Shown here piece after piece: positions 46,682 to 57,110 of a stretch of DNA of 57,275 nt. Under the pieces are notes generated by a model. It had not been told where the DNA came from. It saw only the letters and a list, made by a program, of their open reading frames with translations, and did not search any database. Source of the stretch: Hypholoma sublateritium FD-334 SS-4 (Eukaryota; Basidiomycota; Agaricomycetes; Agaricales; Strophariaceae); contig KN817648.1 in the NCBI GenBank assembly GCA_000827495.1, forward strand, positions 43,867-101,141, given 5' to 3'. A program made the translations under genes and the position numbers. The first letter of the stretch is position 1; each line of letters starts with the position of its first letter.

Positions 46682-46892
46682 GCGCACCTGTAAGATAAAT
46701 CTGCGCACCCAATGTTTTTCGGCGCACGCAATAAATAAATCTGCGCACCATAAAGTATTTCTGCGCATGAAAAAATATAAACACGCGCAGTGAAATGTAC
46801 TCACGCGCACCAAATGGGAAATCCGCGCACAGCAATGTCTTCACGCTCACTTGAAATTTATTTGTGCGCACCATAAAAGTTATTATGTGCAT
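46682..46892 (-). repeat. 20-bp-phased GTGCGC array, right arm (inverted)
   Basis: The complementary motif GCGCAC (or one-base variants) occurs at 46682, 46703, 46722, 46743, 46763, 46785, 46805, 46825, 46845, 46866 and 46887, with steps of 19-22 bp. It mirrors the left array in opposite orientation at a similar distance from the element end. Confidence 0.85.
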
Positions 46893-47036
46893 CTGAAATA
46901 GATAAAATTAGTGGCTCAAGTATAATAGGAAATGTTTCCGGAGTAAGGACAAATGTTTCTGGAATTTTTCCCCAAACGGACCGCCATACCGGAAGCGTCG
47001 ACAGACAGGCGTCCAGAATCATACTCCCCACACCGC

Positions 47037-47500
47037 ACACCCTCCCCGGAGCGACGCGTGCGCCTCTCGAAGTCGACGCCGACGCGCCGGCGCCGCGCGC
47101 TGGCGTGTAGAGGCGCTCCGGCGCCGTCGTGCTCTCCGTCACGCCCGCAGGGCCACCTCGACGTGCCCACGGAGTCGATTTCCGCAGGCGGCCCACTACG
47201 CCCACGCAGCGCTGCGGCGCTCTGGACCGACCCCATGGTGCCGTAAATGCACTGCGCGACACCGCGCGCGCCCATCTCGGCTCCTTCGTTTTACTTCTCC
47301 TTCGTTCAATTGCTACCACACCATCCTGGTCAATGTTGCCACATACTCTGTATATATATTAAGGTCCATATTCACTAATGGTGTGTCAGCGGTGCGGCAC
47401 GGCGGTCGGGGGGTACAGCACTGCTGCGTGCTGGACGTGCGGTGTTTGGAGCGCTGAGCGAATTGATGCGTGGATGTCTGGGCGGACGGCGGACACCGTA
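47037..47500 (+). pseudogene. frameshifted Z-family copy in tandem unit 1
   Basis: Nucleotide similarity to gene Z1 runs from the ATGCTCGTTGTGAC-like block through the C-terminal module and past the stop. The peptide VCQRCGTAVGGYSTAACW preserves Cx2C-x12-W, but a one-base loss just after the Trp codon (about 47434) destroys the RFFEHRAHS part. The segment between the Ala-rich part and the module is replaced by AT-rich sequence (about 47285-47370). Confidence 0.6.
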
Positions 47501-48881
47501 TGTAGTACGCCATCGATAGGTGCATTGTTATATCGATTTTTTTGTAGATAAAATTTATTTTTTTGGCTCATGTGCATGCTCGTATCCATCCACGTCTCAT
47601 GAGAATGAATCGACTGCAGCCGACGTCCCGCCTCCTTTCCAGCGATGTCTCTGCGCGCATATATGCCGCGCGCGGCGCGCCACTCGTATATCGCAGCCTC
47701 CCAGCGCGCAGGCGAACGCATGCGTGTATAGGCGGCAGGACGGAGAAGACGGCCCACGCGCGTCGGTGGGATGCAGCGGCGCCTGAGGATTGGGTGCCGT
47801 CGGTGTTGTCTCTTGCGAAGTGCGAGAAGAAGGACAATGGCAATGAGAAGAATTGATTGGTTTTGGGTCGTGATGCGCTGGGGGAGATGCAGGTTTTGGC
47901 TGGGATGATGTAGTGAGGCGGGCGCGAGTGAGAATAAAGAAAGCGATGTATTTTATTTACACGCGTGTTTTTTTTATTTTTCATGCGATCAGAGACAGCA
48001 CGCAGCGCGCTAGCATAAGCGGCGCATGAAAAATAGGCGGACAGCGGAGCCGCGCGGGAGGCATGAACAGTCGACTGTGTCCCGAGCGAATCCGCTTCGT
48101 CCGTGAAGGCAAGACTGGATCGCGACGTACCCGATCTACACGCCACGAAGCACGACGGGCACCCCGAGCGCTCTGACATGGCAGTTGCAGTGCATAACAC
48201 TCAACGCGCTGATACGAACCAAAAGCGACGCCGAGTAGATCCTATCCTGACCGCCAAGAAAGTTGGATTGGGCCCAAAAGACAACGACAGCAGATAAAAA
48301 GCAGCGCGCATTGCGCAAGACGGACGCGGTGGTTCACCGTGGGCAGCGTAGTACAAACATCACGCAGCTATTGAGGATGCACAGCGTTTTTTCGCCCCAC
48401 ATCGCAGCCAGTGAATATAACAAGACCGGACCGTACAACAAGGGGCATAGTCCGCCAAGCCGTCCAGCCTCCCCGCAAAGACAAGATCGCCACAGCCTGA
48501 TACATACGATCCACGCGCCCGACGCCCGACGTGCTCGGGCGTGCGTGCTGCGTGCGTAACACGCCGCGCGCTGACGTGGATCGAAGGCGGTGCGCTCGGG
48601 TCTCGTCCTGGCGGAGCAAACACTGTGACGTTGACAGGAGGCAAGAGCGAAGAACGATCGCGGACGGCGCTGCAGAGATGAGGCGTACAGAAATCAAGCA
48701 ACGCCCAAGCGGGACACAGCGGACCGCCCAGTGGATAGACAGACAGGAGCCCGCCCACCGAATTTTGAACGCGATACTCCGGACACGGCGCGTGCGGCGG
48801 ACGCCGTGCGCACGCGGGCCCGGACGGAGGCTGCATCTTCGAGGGAGCGGGCTGTGCTGCATCAGAACTTTCACATTCTGC

Positions 48882-48909
48882 TTTTTTCTGGTTGTACAAC
48901 CAGAAAAAA
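48882..48909. repeat. 28-bp perfect palindrome at the left Plavaka end
   Basis: TTTTTT-CTGGTTGTACAACCAG-AAAAAA is fully self-complementary. It lies 22 bp inside the left element terminus. Confidence 0.9.
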
Positions 48910-49112
48910 CTAGGAAAAACCAGAAAACTAGGTATTAAAAAAAGCTAGGTACAAATTGAGAAAAAGCGAGGCATTTTAGTTATATTTTCGAGCCCCCTAA
49001 AAGCTGAAAAAGCTGTATCAAGTCAGAAAAGCGACTAAAAGTTTGTATCTATGATATTGTAAGTGAGATTTGTGCAAAATAGCGACAATCTCAGCAATTC
49101 GAGAGGCCAATC

Positions 49113-51410
49113 TCAAGCACGAAGTTTCGTAGGACTTGCAAAATCAAACAGAAACGCGCGATTGTTGTCAAGGAAAGAGAGGTCGGCCTGAGTACGCTCG
49201 TCACCTGAATGATCATCGGCAGTCGTCGCACAAGCACATTCATCAAATACTTCCTCCCAGCGAGTGTCTTCAATGGTGCGAAGGCTAGCATAGTATATGT
49301 TTACCTTAGAGCCCCAATACTCGTTCGAGAACTCCTTGATCTGGTTTGCAGGCTTTGAGATTGAACGTACGGCACGTTCAAGCTAGAAACAATATGATTC
49401 AATCAGATTTCATCGTAATGCCACGTAGAACACGTACCGCAGCCATGATCAAAGCGAAAAGGCCCTTCGGATATCCGTTCTCGGAGATTGAGCCCTCTTT
49501 GAGACGAAGACAAGGCGTGGCTAATTTTAAGATGAACGGCGAAAGAAGCCGACCTTCAGGATGCTGCCCAGACTTGAGAATCAAATCCAAGTCATACGGA
49601 AGGATGACATACTTTGTATGCAGGATCTTTGCGATCAGTTGGGGAGTTGACAGGGGTTGGCGTCTTGAAGAAGAGTGGACCGTCGGGACGTGTTGCCCAA
49701 CGAGCCCATTCACGCGCTTCGTTCTCTCCTTCGAGAGTGCTTACATGCTGCTTGATGAGCTGAATAGCGCTCGAGCCTATGCAAGAGCGCCTCTCGTTGA
49801 TACGTTTATATGCCTGCATAATCAAGTAAGTACTGTGTATCAGAATGACTTAACTGACTTACAAGTTGGTGAAGCGCATCAGAAGTGTTCGCTTTGTAGC
49901 TGGTGTTGGGGAAAACTTCATCGACAATTTCCTGCAGTAAGGTAATGAAAGCATCGCTAGCCTTGTAAAATTGTGCAAAAGGCTCGTTGGAGGTGAAGAA
50001 TTTGTCATAAAGCGTTGGGAGAAATTTATTTCGCCATATTGACTGAGTTATGAAATTGGGAAGGTCATTCATTCGAACGTTATTCGCTGTTAGGCGGCGG
50101 ATTTTCGGGTGCGCCACAACCTTGCTGGGAGCAGGAAGCGATTCTTTCGGCTCACTTTTTATTCTCGCCTGTGATCCAGCCGCTACGCCTGTCTTCTTCC
50201 CAGTGATCTTTTTCGTGGACGGCTTTGGCACGGGATGAGGTTGGGACGTGGGTGAAAATTCGTCGTCTGAATCAGACTGATTCAAAACAATAGTTACAAG
50301 CTGCCACCATTGTGAGGTTACTACAGATATATGATAAATCACAGAATAGAGTCAACACGTACTTCATTCTTGCGCGAGACATCCCGAGTGGCATTCTTAC
50401 TCGCCTCCTCTAATTTCTCTTCCGTTATGCCGGCCTTGTGTGAACCTGCAGCATCTTTTGCGTACGAATTGGTGTCGTCGATGTCCGAATCATGCAGCCC
50501 ACCGGCTGTGATCTCGACGCCAGCAGAAGCATGCTTCCTTGGAGCCGCCTTATCAGCGCGGGATTTCTCATTCCAATCAGAACGAAGGCCGGATGCAGCC
50601 GCAAAAGTGACGTGCTTCGCTCTACATGTCATCTAATGAGCCATGCGGTCGGTCCACGTATATTCCGACAGGCTACTTACTTCTTCCCACCCATGTTCTT
50701 CTTTCCACCACCACTTGCTTTTGCTTTGAGCGCTTTGAGTTCTTTCTGAAGTGTTTCGTGACTCCTCTTGAGGTGAAGTAAGGTCAGTTTTGTATTATTA
50801 TCACACAATGTAAAATACTAACCTTCAAAGCTTCGAAATCATCCTCAGGAGCCTCAGGAGCCTCCTCGCTCGATGAACTCAAGTTCAACATGTCATTGTA
50901 ACCAGCGAACTCTTCCTCGTCTGACTCGAGAATGCGGTCAAGGTCAGAAAACTTTCGTATGGTCCTCGTTTCTACCTCCATCCTATCTATGTCTTCGTCT
51001 AGGTTCATCTGGGTGATTCTTCTTTGCTTTTCGAGTGCAACTTCCTCGAGCCGCTTCTTCTCCATTGCGGCGGCTGCCTCTGCGGCTGTCTTGTCAGCAG
51101 CTATCTCTGCTTTGGTGCGACGCTTCCTCTTCTGACCCACAGCCGGGGCCTTGTTCTGGACAGTTGCACGAGCAGAGCGTCGGGCAGGCTTTTCTGGAGG
51201 TCGGGCTGGACTTGCTGGCGCTGGCTTTGTTACTGTACGTGGCTTTTTTGGATTCGGCTGCTGTTGTGACTCTTCAGCAGCATTGGAGGTGGTATCACGG
51301 GTGCGTTTTGCTTTCGATATATCCTTAGTCGTTGTCTTTGACTGGAGAGCATCATCTGAATGTTGTTGTACAGGTTTATCACAAGAAGGATTGTTTCGGG
51401 TGCGCGCCAT
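49113..51410 (-). CDS. Plavaka-borne partner protein of unknown function
   Basis: A multi-exon gene transcribed away from the transposase. Exon 1 (about 50823-51410) encodes a Lys/Pro/Ala-rich, NLS-like region (KKPRTVTKPAPASPARPP, KRKRRTKAEIAADKTAAEA) and an acidic stretch (ILESDEEEF). Later exons add KRSHETLQKELKALKAK (coiled-coil-like), SDSDDEFSPTSQ, and then a folded domain: WRNKFLPTLYDKFFTSNEPF, FITLLQEIVDEVFPNTSY, INERRSCIGSSAIQLIKQHV, YVILPYDLDLILKSGQHPEG, ending SPTKLRA with a stop at 49113. I recall similar proteins in other basidiomycetes but no defined activity. Its position suggests a role in transposition, such as DNA binding or regulation. Exact inner exon edges were not all resolved. 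Confidence 0.65.
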
Positions 51411-51605
51411 TGAACAGACAAGTAGGACTAGGAAGGATAGAAGTCAAGGCAGGAGCTGACGTGTTCGCAATTTGTTGGGGAGGATGTTGTGGGGCTGCAG
51501 GCGTGGAAAACCTGTGAATTCAGTATGTTCGTAGTTTGTTTGCTCATGTCAAACTCTGCAATATCATTCCTGCTTTTTCCGTCTCAATCCCTTTCCTGTA
51601 TTCGA
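51411..51605. promoter_or_regulatory. bidirectional promoter of the Plavaka element
   Basis: Only 195 bp separate the divergent start codons of the partner gene (51410, minus) and the transposase (51606, plus), so both promoters must overlap here or in the first exons. Confidence 0.6.
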
Positions 51606-54600
51606 ATGCCTCCACCCCGTAACTTTCCTTGTGATCACCAAGGTTGCAACCAAACTTTTCAAAGTCAAGGTGGCCGTACCCAACACCGAAATGCTCATCA
51701 CCGTCCACTTTCGCCCGACTCAGAACCTGACCCAAGACACGACTTCACAGCAAAATATCATCCAAAGCTCAATGGTATGCATGGTCAAGCTTCTTCGAAC
51801 AGGAATTAACTCTTTTATAGCTTTGCCCTGTGACATCAACGGCAACTTTCTGCCTCGCTTCACCCAACCGCCTCCTTACTGTGCCCCTGACGTGACAGAA
51901 GCCAACCCCTATCATCCATTTGACGACAGACTGGCTTTTGACTGGGCACACTACCATTTTGTAGAGCTGCAGTCATCAGCACGCAATATCAACAAGGGAT
52001 TGGATCTATGGCTTGCGGCAAAGTTGGAAGCCGGCAACGATTCACCTCTACCATGGTCATCACCTAGAGAGATGTATGATACAATTGACTCTATTCAGGA
52101 AGGTGATGCCCCCTTCTCCACCATAGAGCTCAAGTACTCGGGACCAGTAGATGATAATTCTCCGAAGTGGATGACTCAAACGTATGAACTCTGCGTCCGC
52201 GACTCTCGCAAACTTCTGCAAAACCAACTTGCCACGACAGACTTTGCGGACCATTTCAACTACAAGCCATACCGTGAATTCGATCACCAATGTGATCGTG
52301 TTTGGTGCAACCTGATGTCAGGCGACTGGGCATGGTCAGAAGCAGTACGTTCTTTTGTATCTGGTACAATGGCAAATCGCTGATGATGACTAAATTTAGA
52401 ATTCCATCGCTCAAGATCCACGCACTCATGGATCGATGCTCGTCCCAGTCATATGCGGAAGTGATAAAACAACTGTTTCAGTTGCGACAGGACATCAAGA
52501 GTACCATCCTGTGTACCAGTCACCAGGCAATTTAACAAATACTGCACGGCGTGGGCATGGAAATTCGGTGCTCCCGGTCGCCTTCCTTCCTATTCCAAAA
52601 GGTGAGTGCTGTATCTTTTGAGTCTCTTCGCTAATACTGACACCTATGTTTGCTTTTAGCAAACAAACGTGAAGCGAAGCGACCAGAATTCCAACGCTTT
52701 GCTCGACAACTGTATCATGCATGTCTGGCTCTAATTTTTGAGCCGCTTCGTGAAGGAATGTTAGTACCAGAAGTTGTTCGTTGTCCCGATGGACACTTCC
52801 GCAAGGCTATCTACAGCCTAGGTCCTTATATTGCTGACTATCCTGAACAAGTCTGGCTTGCTGGCATTGTCCAAGGATGGTGCCCAAAGTAATTATCCTC
52901 TTATCATTTGAAAGATGATTGCTCATGAGCTCAAATTAGATGTGAGGCGGCACCAGATAATCTAGATGGCAATTATAAGAACACACGACGACGTAGACAT
53001 GAACGAACTGATATAATCATTCAGTGTTTTGACCCGGGTATGGTCTGGGATGATTACGGAATTCGAACGGATGTCGTGGTATGTTTGGCGCTCTAATTTT
53101 TTTCTTTGAACCAAAGCATATAACGAATATCTAGCCGTTTACGCATGGATTTCCACGTGCAGATATTCATGTCCTGCTTTCGCCCGATCTGCTTCACCAA
53201 CTCATCAAAGGCACCTTCAAGGATCATTTGGTCACCTGGGTAAATGAGTATCTTCATGAACATCATGGCGAGACTCGTGCACTGGAGATTATACATGATA
53301 TAGACCGACGGTAAGAATCTTCAGCCGATTTTTATACTAACAATGGACTCATTTGATTGTATGAATTAGAATTTCGGCTGTTCCTGCATATGCTGGCCTT
53401 CGACGTTTCAGTGAAGGGCGAAACTTTCAACAATGGACCGGTGATGATTCGAAGGCCTTAATGAAGGTAATTCTATAAGCGCTTAACTCCTTGACTAATA
53501 ACGCTGATATGAGCAATTGCTAGGTTTACATCACTGCCATTGCAGGACATGTGCCGTCAAAAATGGTGCGGTGTTTAGCGGCCTTCATGGAGCTATGCTA
53601 CATATTCCGTCGTAACGCCATCACAAGTACTGCCTTGAGTGCAGCTCAAGTCCTGCTTGACGAGTTTCATGAACTGCGTCAGATATTTGTTGAAGAGGGT
53701 ATCCGCGAATCTATATCTTTGCCACGTCAGCATGCCTTACCGCACTACATCACTTCCATTCCTTTGTTTGGCTCTCCCAATGGACTGTGCTCATCAATTA
53801 CAGAGTCAAAGCATATCAAAGCTGTCAAGGAACCGTGGCGTCGATCGAGTCGCTTCAGAGCACTTCCACAGATGCTAAGAACAATTGTTCGTTTGGAGAA
53901 GCTTTCAAGCCTGCGGCGGCGGTTCCTACGTGGGCGACTGCTTATCGGGAGCACAGCGAGCACATATTTTGCCCCTGGTCGTAATGATAATGAAGAATCA
54001 GATAGCAGCACGGATGACATGATGATAGATGGAGACGGAGATGGAGATGGGCCCTCCAAAAGTGGGGAGGACCATGGCAGGCTTGATAACGATGTCGGGC
54101 CTGAAGACGGACCTCAAGCACTTTCTTCTATATCACTAGCGATTACGCCAGGTATCGTACCTTCATTATTGTATATCTTAAAGCCATCTCTGAATGTGCT
54201 GACCATGTTTCTAGAGCGCAAATACCCAAATCGACTTCATAAACTCGCAATCTACATCAAAGAGCCAGAGTTTCCGTTGGCACTCAAGAAATTCCTGTAT
54301 GGTAGAAGGCACCCGAACCGTGAAGTTCCTGATGACATCGATGTTCGTATCAACTTCACCGGCAAGATTCAAGTATTTCACTCTGCCATTGCTCGCTTCT
54401 ACGCTCCAAGTGACCTTTGTGGAGCAGGCGGAATGTACCGCCAGCGGATTCGATGCAATCCTGTGTGGTATGGACAACCACGCCGTGATACCGTTTTTGT
54501 GGTGCAAGATGAGGCTCAGGCTGGAATGCGCGGGATGCTGATTGCCCGCGTCCATCTCTTATTCTCATTTATTGACGAAGACTCCGATGCTGAAGCTACA

Positions 54601-54876
54601 GTCCCTTGTGCTCTCGTGAGCTGGTACTTGCCAGCTTCCAATGATCGCCATCCGGATACTGGTATGTGGCTAGTAAAACCAGAGGGGACACGAGCATCCC
54701 AGCCAGTGCAAGTAATACCGCTAAAAAGCATCGCTCGAGGTGCTCATCTTTTGCCAAATTATGGCGTCGGAATGCTTCCTGAGTATATTACGCATATTAA
54801 TGCTTTGGACGAGTTCAAATCTTACTTCGTAAACCCCTACATAGATCATCATTGTCACGAATTTCTATCAGATTAG
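51606..54876 (+). CDS. Plavaka transposase (apparently intact)
   Basis: Eight exons (51606-51774, 51821-52344, 52400-52601, 52660-52888, 52940-53078, 53135-53310, 53370-53466, 53524-54876) join to 962 aa with no stop or frameshift. Residues 6-27 form a C2H2 finger (CDHQGCNQTFQSQGGRTQH), as in known Plavaka proteins. Signature blocks follow: GSMLVPVICGSDKTTVSVAT, ARRGHGNSVLPVAFLPIPK, CFDPGMVWDDYG, LLSPDLLHQLIKGTFKDHLV, ESKHIKAVKEPWRRSSR, and the terminus FVNPYIDHHCHEFLSD. These contain the acidic residues and the downstream His-rich tail typical of this CACTA-like family. It would cut and rejoin the element ends. An acidic low-complexity insert (DDMMIDGDGDGDGPS) lies mid-protein. Intactness suggests recent activity. 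Confidence 0.9.
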
Positions 54877-54937
54877 GTATAAGTTGCAGTTTTAAACAGA
54901 TTCTGTAGGCATGTAGATAGCTTTTTAGCTTGTTGGT

Positions 54938-54962
54938 TTTTTAGCTTGTCGCAAGCTAAAAA
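54938..54962. repeat. hairpin at the right Plavaka end
   Basis: Arms TTTTTAGCTTG and CAAGCTAAAAA (11 bp) with loop TCG, about 40 bp inside the right terminus. An upstream partial copy (CTTTTTAGCTTG, 54921-54932) gives a second possible pairing partner. Confidence 0.85.
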
Positions 54963-56629
54963 GTAGAAAAAATCAGACAAGCATTTCGTGAATTTGCTGA
55001 TGTGGCCATCCGGGGACAAGGGGAGGGGGGAAGCAGCGGCGAGGCATGTAGAGACAGGGGTTCCTGAGGAAGGTGGGGGGCGATGTGGGACCGCGGTACC
55101 GGCACGGCTGTCTTGACATGCAGTATTGCGGAGGGAGGAGGGAGGATGGGGTGCACACCCAGCGGACGGGCCCGCTGAGAACGAGGAGTGTCCTTGGAGG
55201 CGCTCCCACAGCGTTGATTCTACACACACCGGACACGGCGCGCGCGACGGACAGCGTGCACGCATGCGCGGGCCCGGAGGGAGGTAGATCGGCGTGGGAG
55301 CGCGCAGCGGGCAGCTGGGGATGGGGCACAGAGGAGTGGGGCAAAGCGTGTGGAGAGACGGAGTGGGCTGCAGAGAACGAGGGCCGGCGGTGCAGCGCAG
55401 GAATCCATGCGCAGGCGACGCACGCGCAGAAGTGGGGTGTCACGGTCGGGCCAGAGCTTGGGGACGCGCGAGTGTATGCGCCTGAGGTGGCTTTCCGTCG
55501 CGCTGTGTCGGCGATGAGTGTCCCGCCGTGCGCGAGATGAGCGCGCCGCGGCCGGGTGACGCTTCCCACATAAAACGGCGATATTGAGAGACGGCCCGGC
55601 GCACTTGTGGGATGAAACTTTGGGTGGGGGCGGCGCGAGTCGATGGTGAGAGGCAAAAGGAAGCGGCGGGACGCGGGCTGACAAAGAGCGCTCGGCAAAT
55701 ACCGGCGGATGCTGAATTCGCCGTGGCGCCGTACAGTAACAGCAGAATACGCTTTGTGCGGTGCGCGCGAAGCCCTGCGGTAGAAGCAGATCTTGAAGTA
55801 GGTGCGCATACTAAGCTCACCTCCTCTGATTTAATCTGTGAATATACATCTATTGCACAGTCGCCGAATAAAAATTACCGCAGTCTCACGAGTCCATCGG
55901 ACGCTCAAAGCGCTCTTTGATTGTATACAAGAAACGCAAACGATATAACTGCTTCAACAAACGCTTTTGAGACGGCACTGCTGAATATTCCGCCGATGTA
56001 CTGCAGGTGCATGATGAACTATCTCGAGCGACAAAGGACGCCCCCTTTGTCCGGCATCCCCATTGTCCTCGCGCAGTGCATAAAAAGCGCTCTAAACTCA
56101 TCGTCAGTATCACCCGACAAGATATCCTCGAACGTACAGGGCTGCAGACATCTCCCTGTATCTCCTCGCTATCTCTTCCGCAGCGTACGCGCGTCGTGTG
56201 TCGCGTGAAGACCGTACCGTACGTCCCATTTCACCTCTCACGCAATGAAAGCGCCACTCATCTCCCCCACTTCGCAGACCCCCTACCTAGCTCTCCAAAA
56301 TCGTCGAACACCTAACGACACATACTAACACTGACTACACCATGCCCACGACCGCCCCCCGAGCGACAGAAATTCCAGCGCCGCACAGAAGACGCCTGAA
56401 CACAATCATTGAAAACCCACCCAGACCCTACGGTGCGTCCCTCGCTCAGCGCATCATGGAAAGCGCCAGCTGACGCCCCCCCCCCCCATTCCGCTGTTAT
56501 TCTCAAGTTTCTTCCTGTCAGCCATATAGAGGAACAAGACGAAGTGGGGGGGGTGTCGTCGCCCGTCCCGTCCCGGGCCGCAGAACCACCTTCCGCTCCG
56601 CCTCCGGTTGCACTGACACAATAGGCGTC

Positions 56630-57110
56630 CAGAATCCTACTCCCCACACCGCACACCCTCCCCGGAGCGACGCGTGCGCCTCTCGAAGTCGACGCCGACG
56701 CGCCGGCGCCGTCATGCTCTCCGTCACGACCGCAGTGCCACCTCGACGTGCCCACGGAGTCGATGTCCGCAGGCGGCCCACTACGCCCACGCAGCGCTGC
56801 GGCGCTCTGGGCCGACCACATGGTGCCGTAAATGCACTGCGCGACACCGCGCGTGCCCATCTCGGCTCCTTTGTTTTACTTCTCCTTCGTTCAATTACTA
56901 CCACACCATCCTGGTCAATGTTGCCACATACTCTGTATATATATTAATGTCCATATTCACTAATGGTGTGTCAGCGGTGCGGCACGGCGGTCGGGGGGTA
57001 CAGCACTGCTGCGTGCTGGACGTGCGGTGTTTGGAGCACTGAGCGAATTGATGCGTGGATGTCTGGGCGTATGGGGGACGCCGTATGTAGTACGCCATCG
57101 ATAGGTGCAT
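56630..57110 (+). pseudogene. frameshifted Z-family copy in tandem unit 2
   Basis: Nearly identical to the 47037-47500 copy except for an internal deletion near 56707 (a repeated GGCGCC-flanked segment present in copy 1 is absent). It keeps VMLSVTTAVPP, matching Z1 VMLVVTNAGPP, and Cx2C-x12-W, and shares the same frameshift after the Trp codon, so the inactivation predates the tandem duplication. Confidence 0.6.

Larger units (their letters stand above)
43718..46993. mobile_element. inverted-repeat DNA element, 3266 bp, with 5-bp target duplication
   Basis: The element spans 43723-46988, flanked by CCGGA at 43718-43722 and 46989-46993. Its ends are inverted: TATGGCGGTCCGTTT starts the left end and the right end closes with AAACGGACCGCCATA, with similarity continuing for about 35 bp and then, more loosely, about 470 bp. 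Copy 2 of the host repeat at about 56600 has no insertion here, giving an empty-site comparison. No transposase is recognised inside, so it is probably non-autonomous. Superfamily is not assigned: a 5-bp duplication and these ends do not point clearly to one I know. Confidence 0.75.
40690..47560 (+). repeat. tandem ~3.5-kb repeat unit, copy 1 (split by a 3266-bp insertion)
   Basis: Blocks in order: B (about 40720-41090), C (41160-41957), D (41957-42890), E (42890-43717), insertion (43723-46988), then A (47003-47560). The same order recurs in copy 2. Blocks A are nearly identical between copies, the others visibly diverged (roughly one difference in ten by eye). The unit is very GC-rich with E and A more mixed. 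Block A is a frameshifted relative of gene Z1. Long open frames inside C and D on the minus strand (383 and 381 aa) are not conserved as proteins and are not called. Confidence 0.75.
48860..55002 (+). mobile_element. Plavaka-type (CACTA/CMC superfamily) DNA transposon, about 6.14 kb
   Basis: Left end CATCAGAACTTTCACATTCT and right end (reverse complement) CATCAGCAAATTCACGAAAT form imperfect terminal inverted repeats. Copy 1 of the host repeat (about 41957) gives the uninterrupted site. The target duplication is short (2-3 bp, perhaps TG) and not resolved. Each end has a subterminal hairpin next to the inverted repeat. Two divergent genes fill the inside: the transposase (+) and a partner protein (-), with 195 bp between their start codons. 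Confidence 0.85.

Noticed and set aside
54973..55809. 278-aa minus-strand open frame
   Set aside because: It crosses from the Plavaka terminus into the host repeat, so it cannot be an old gene.
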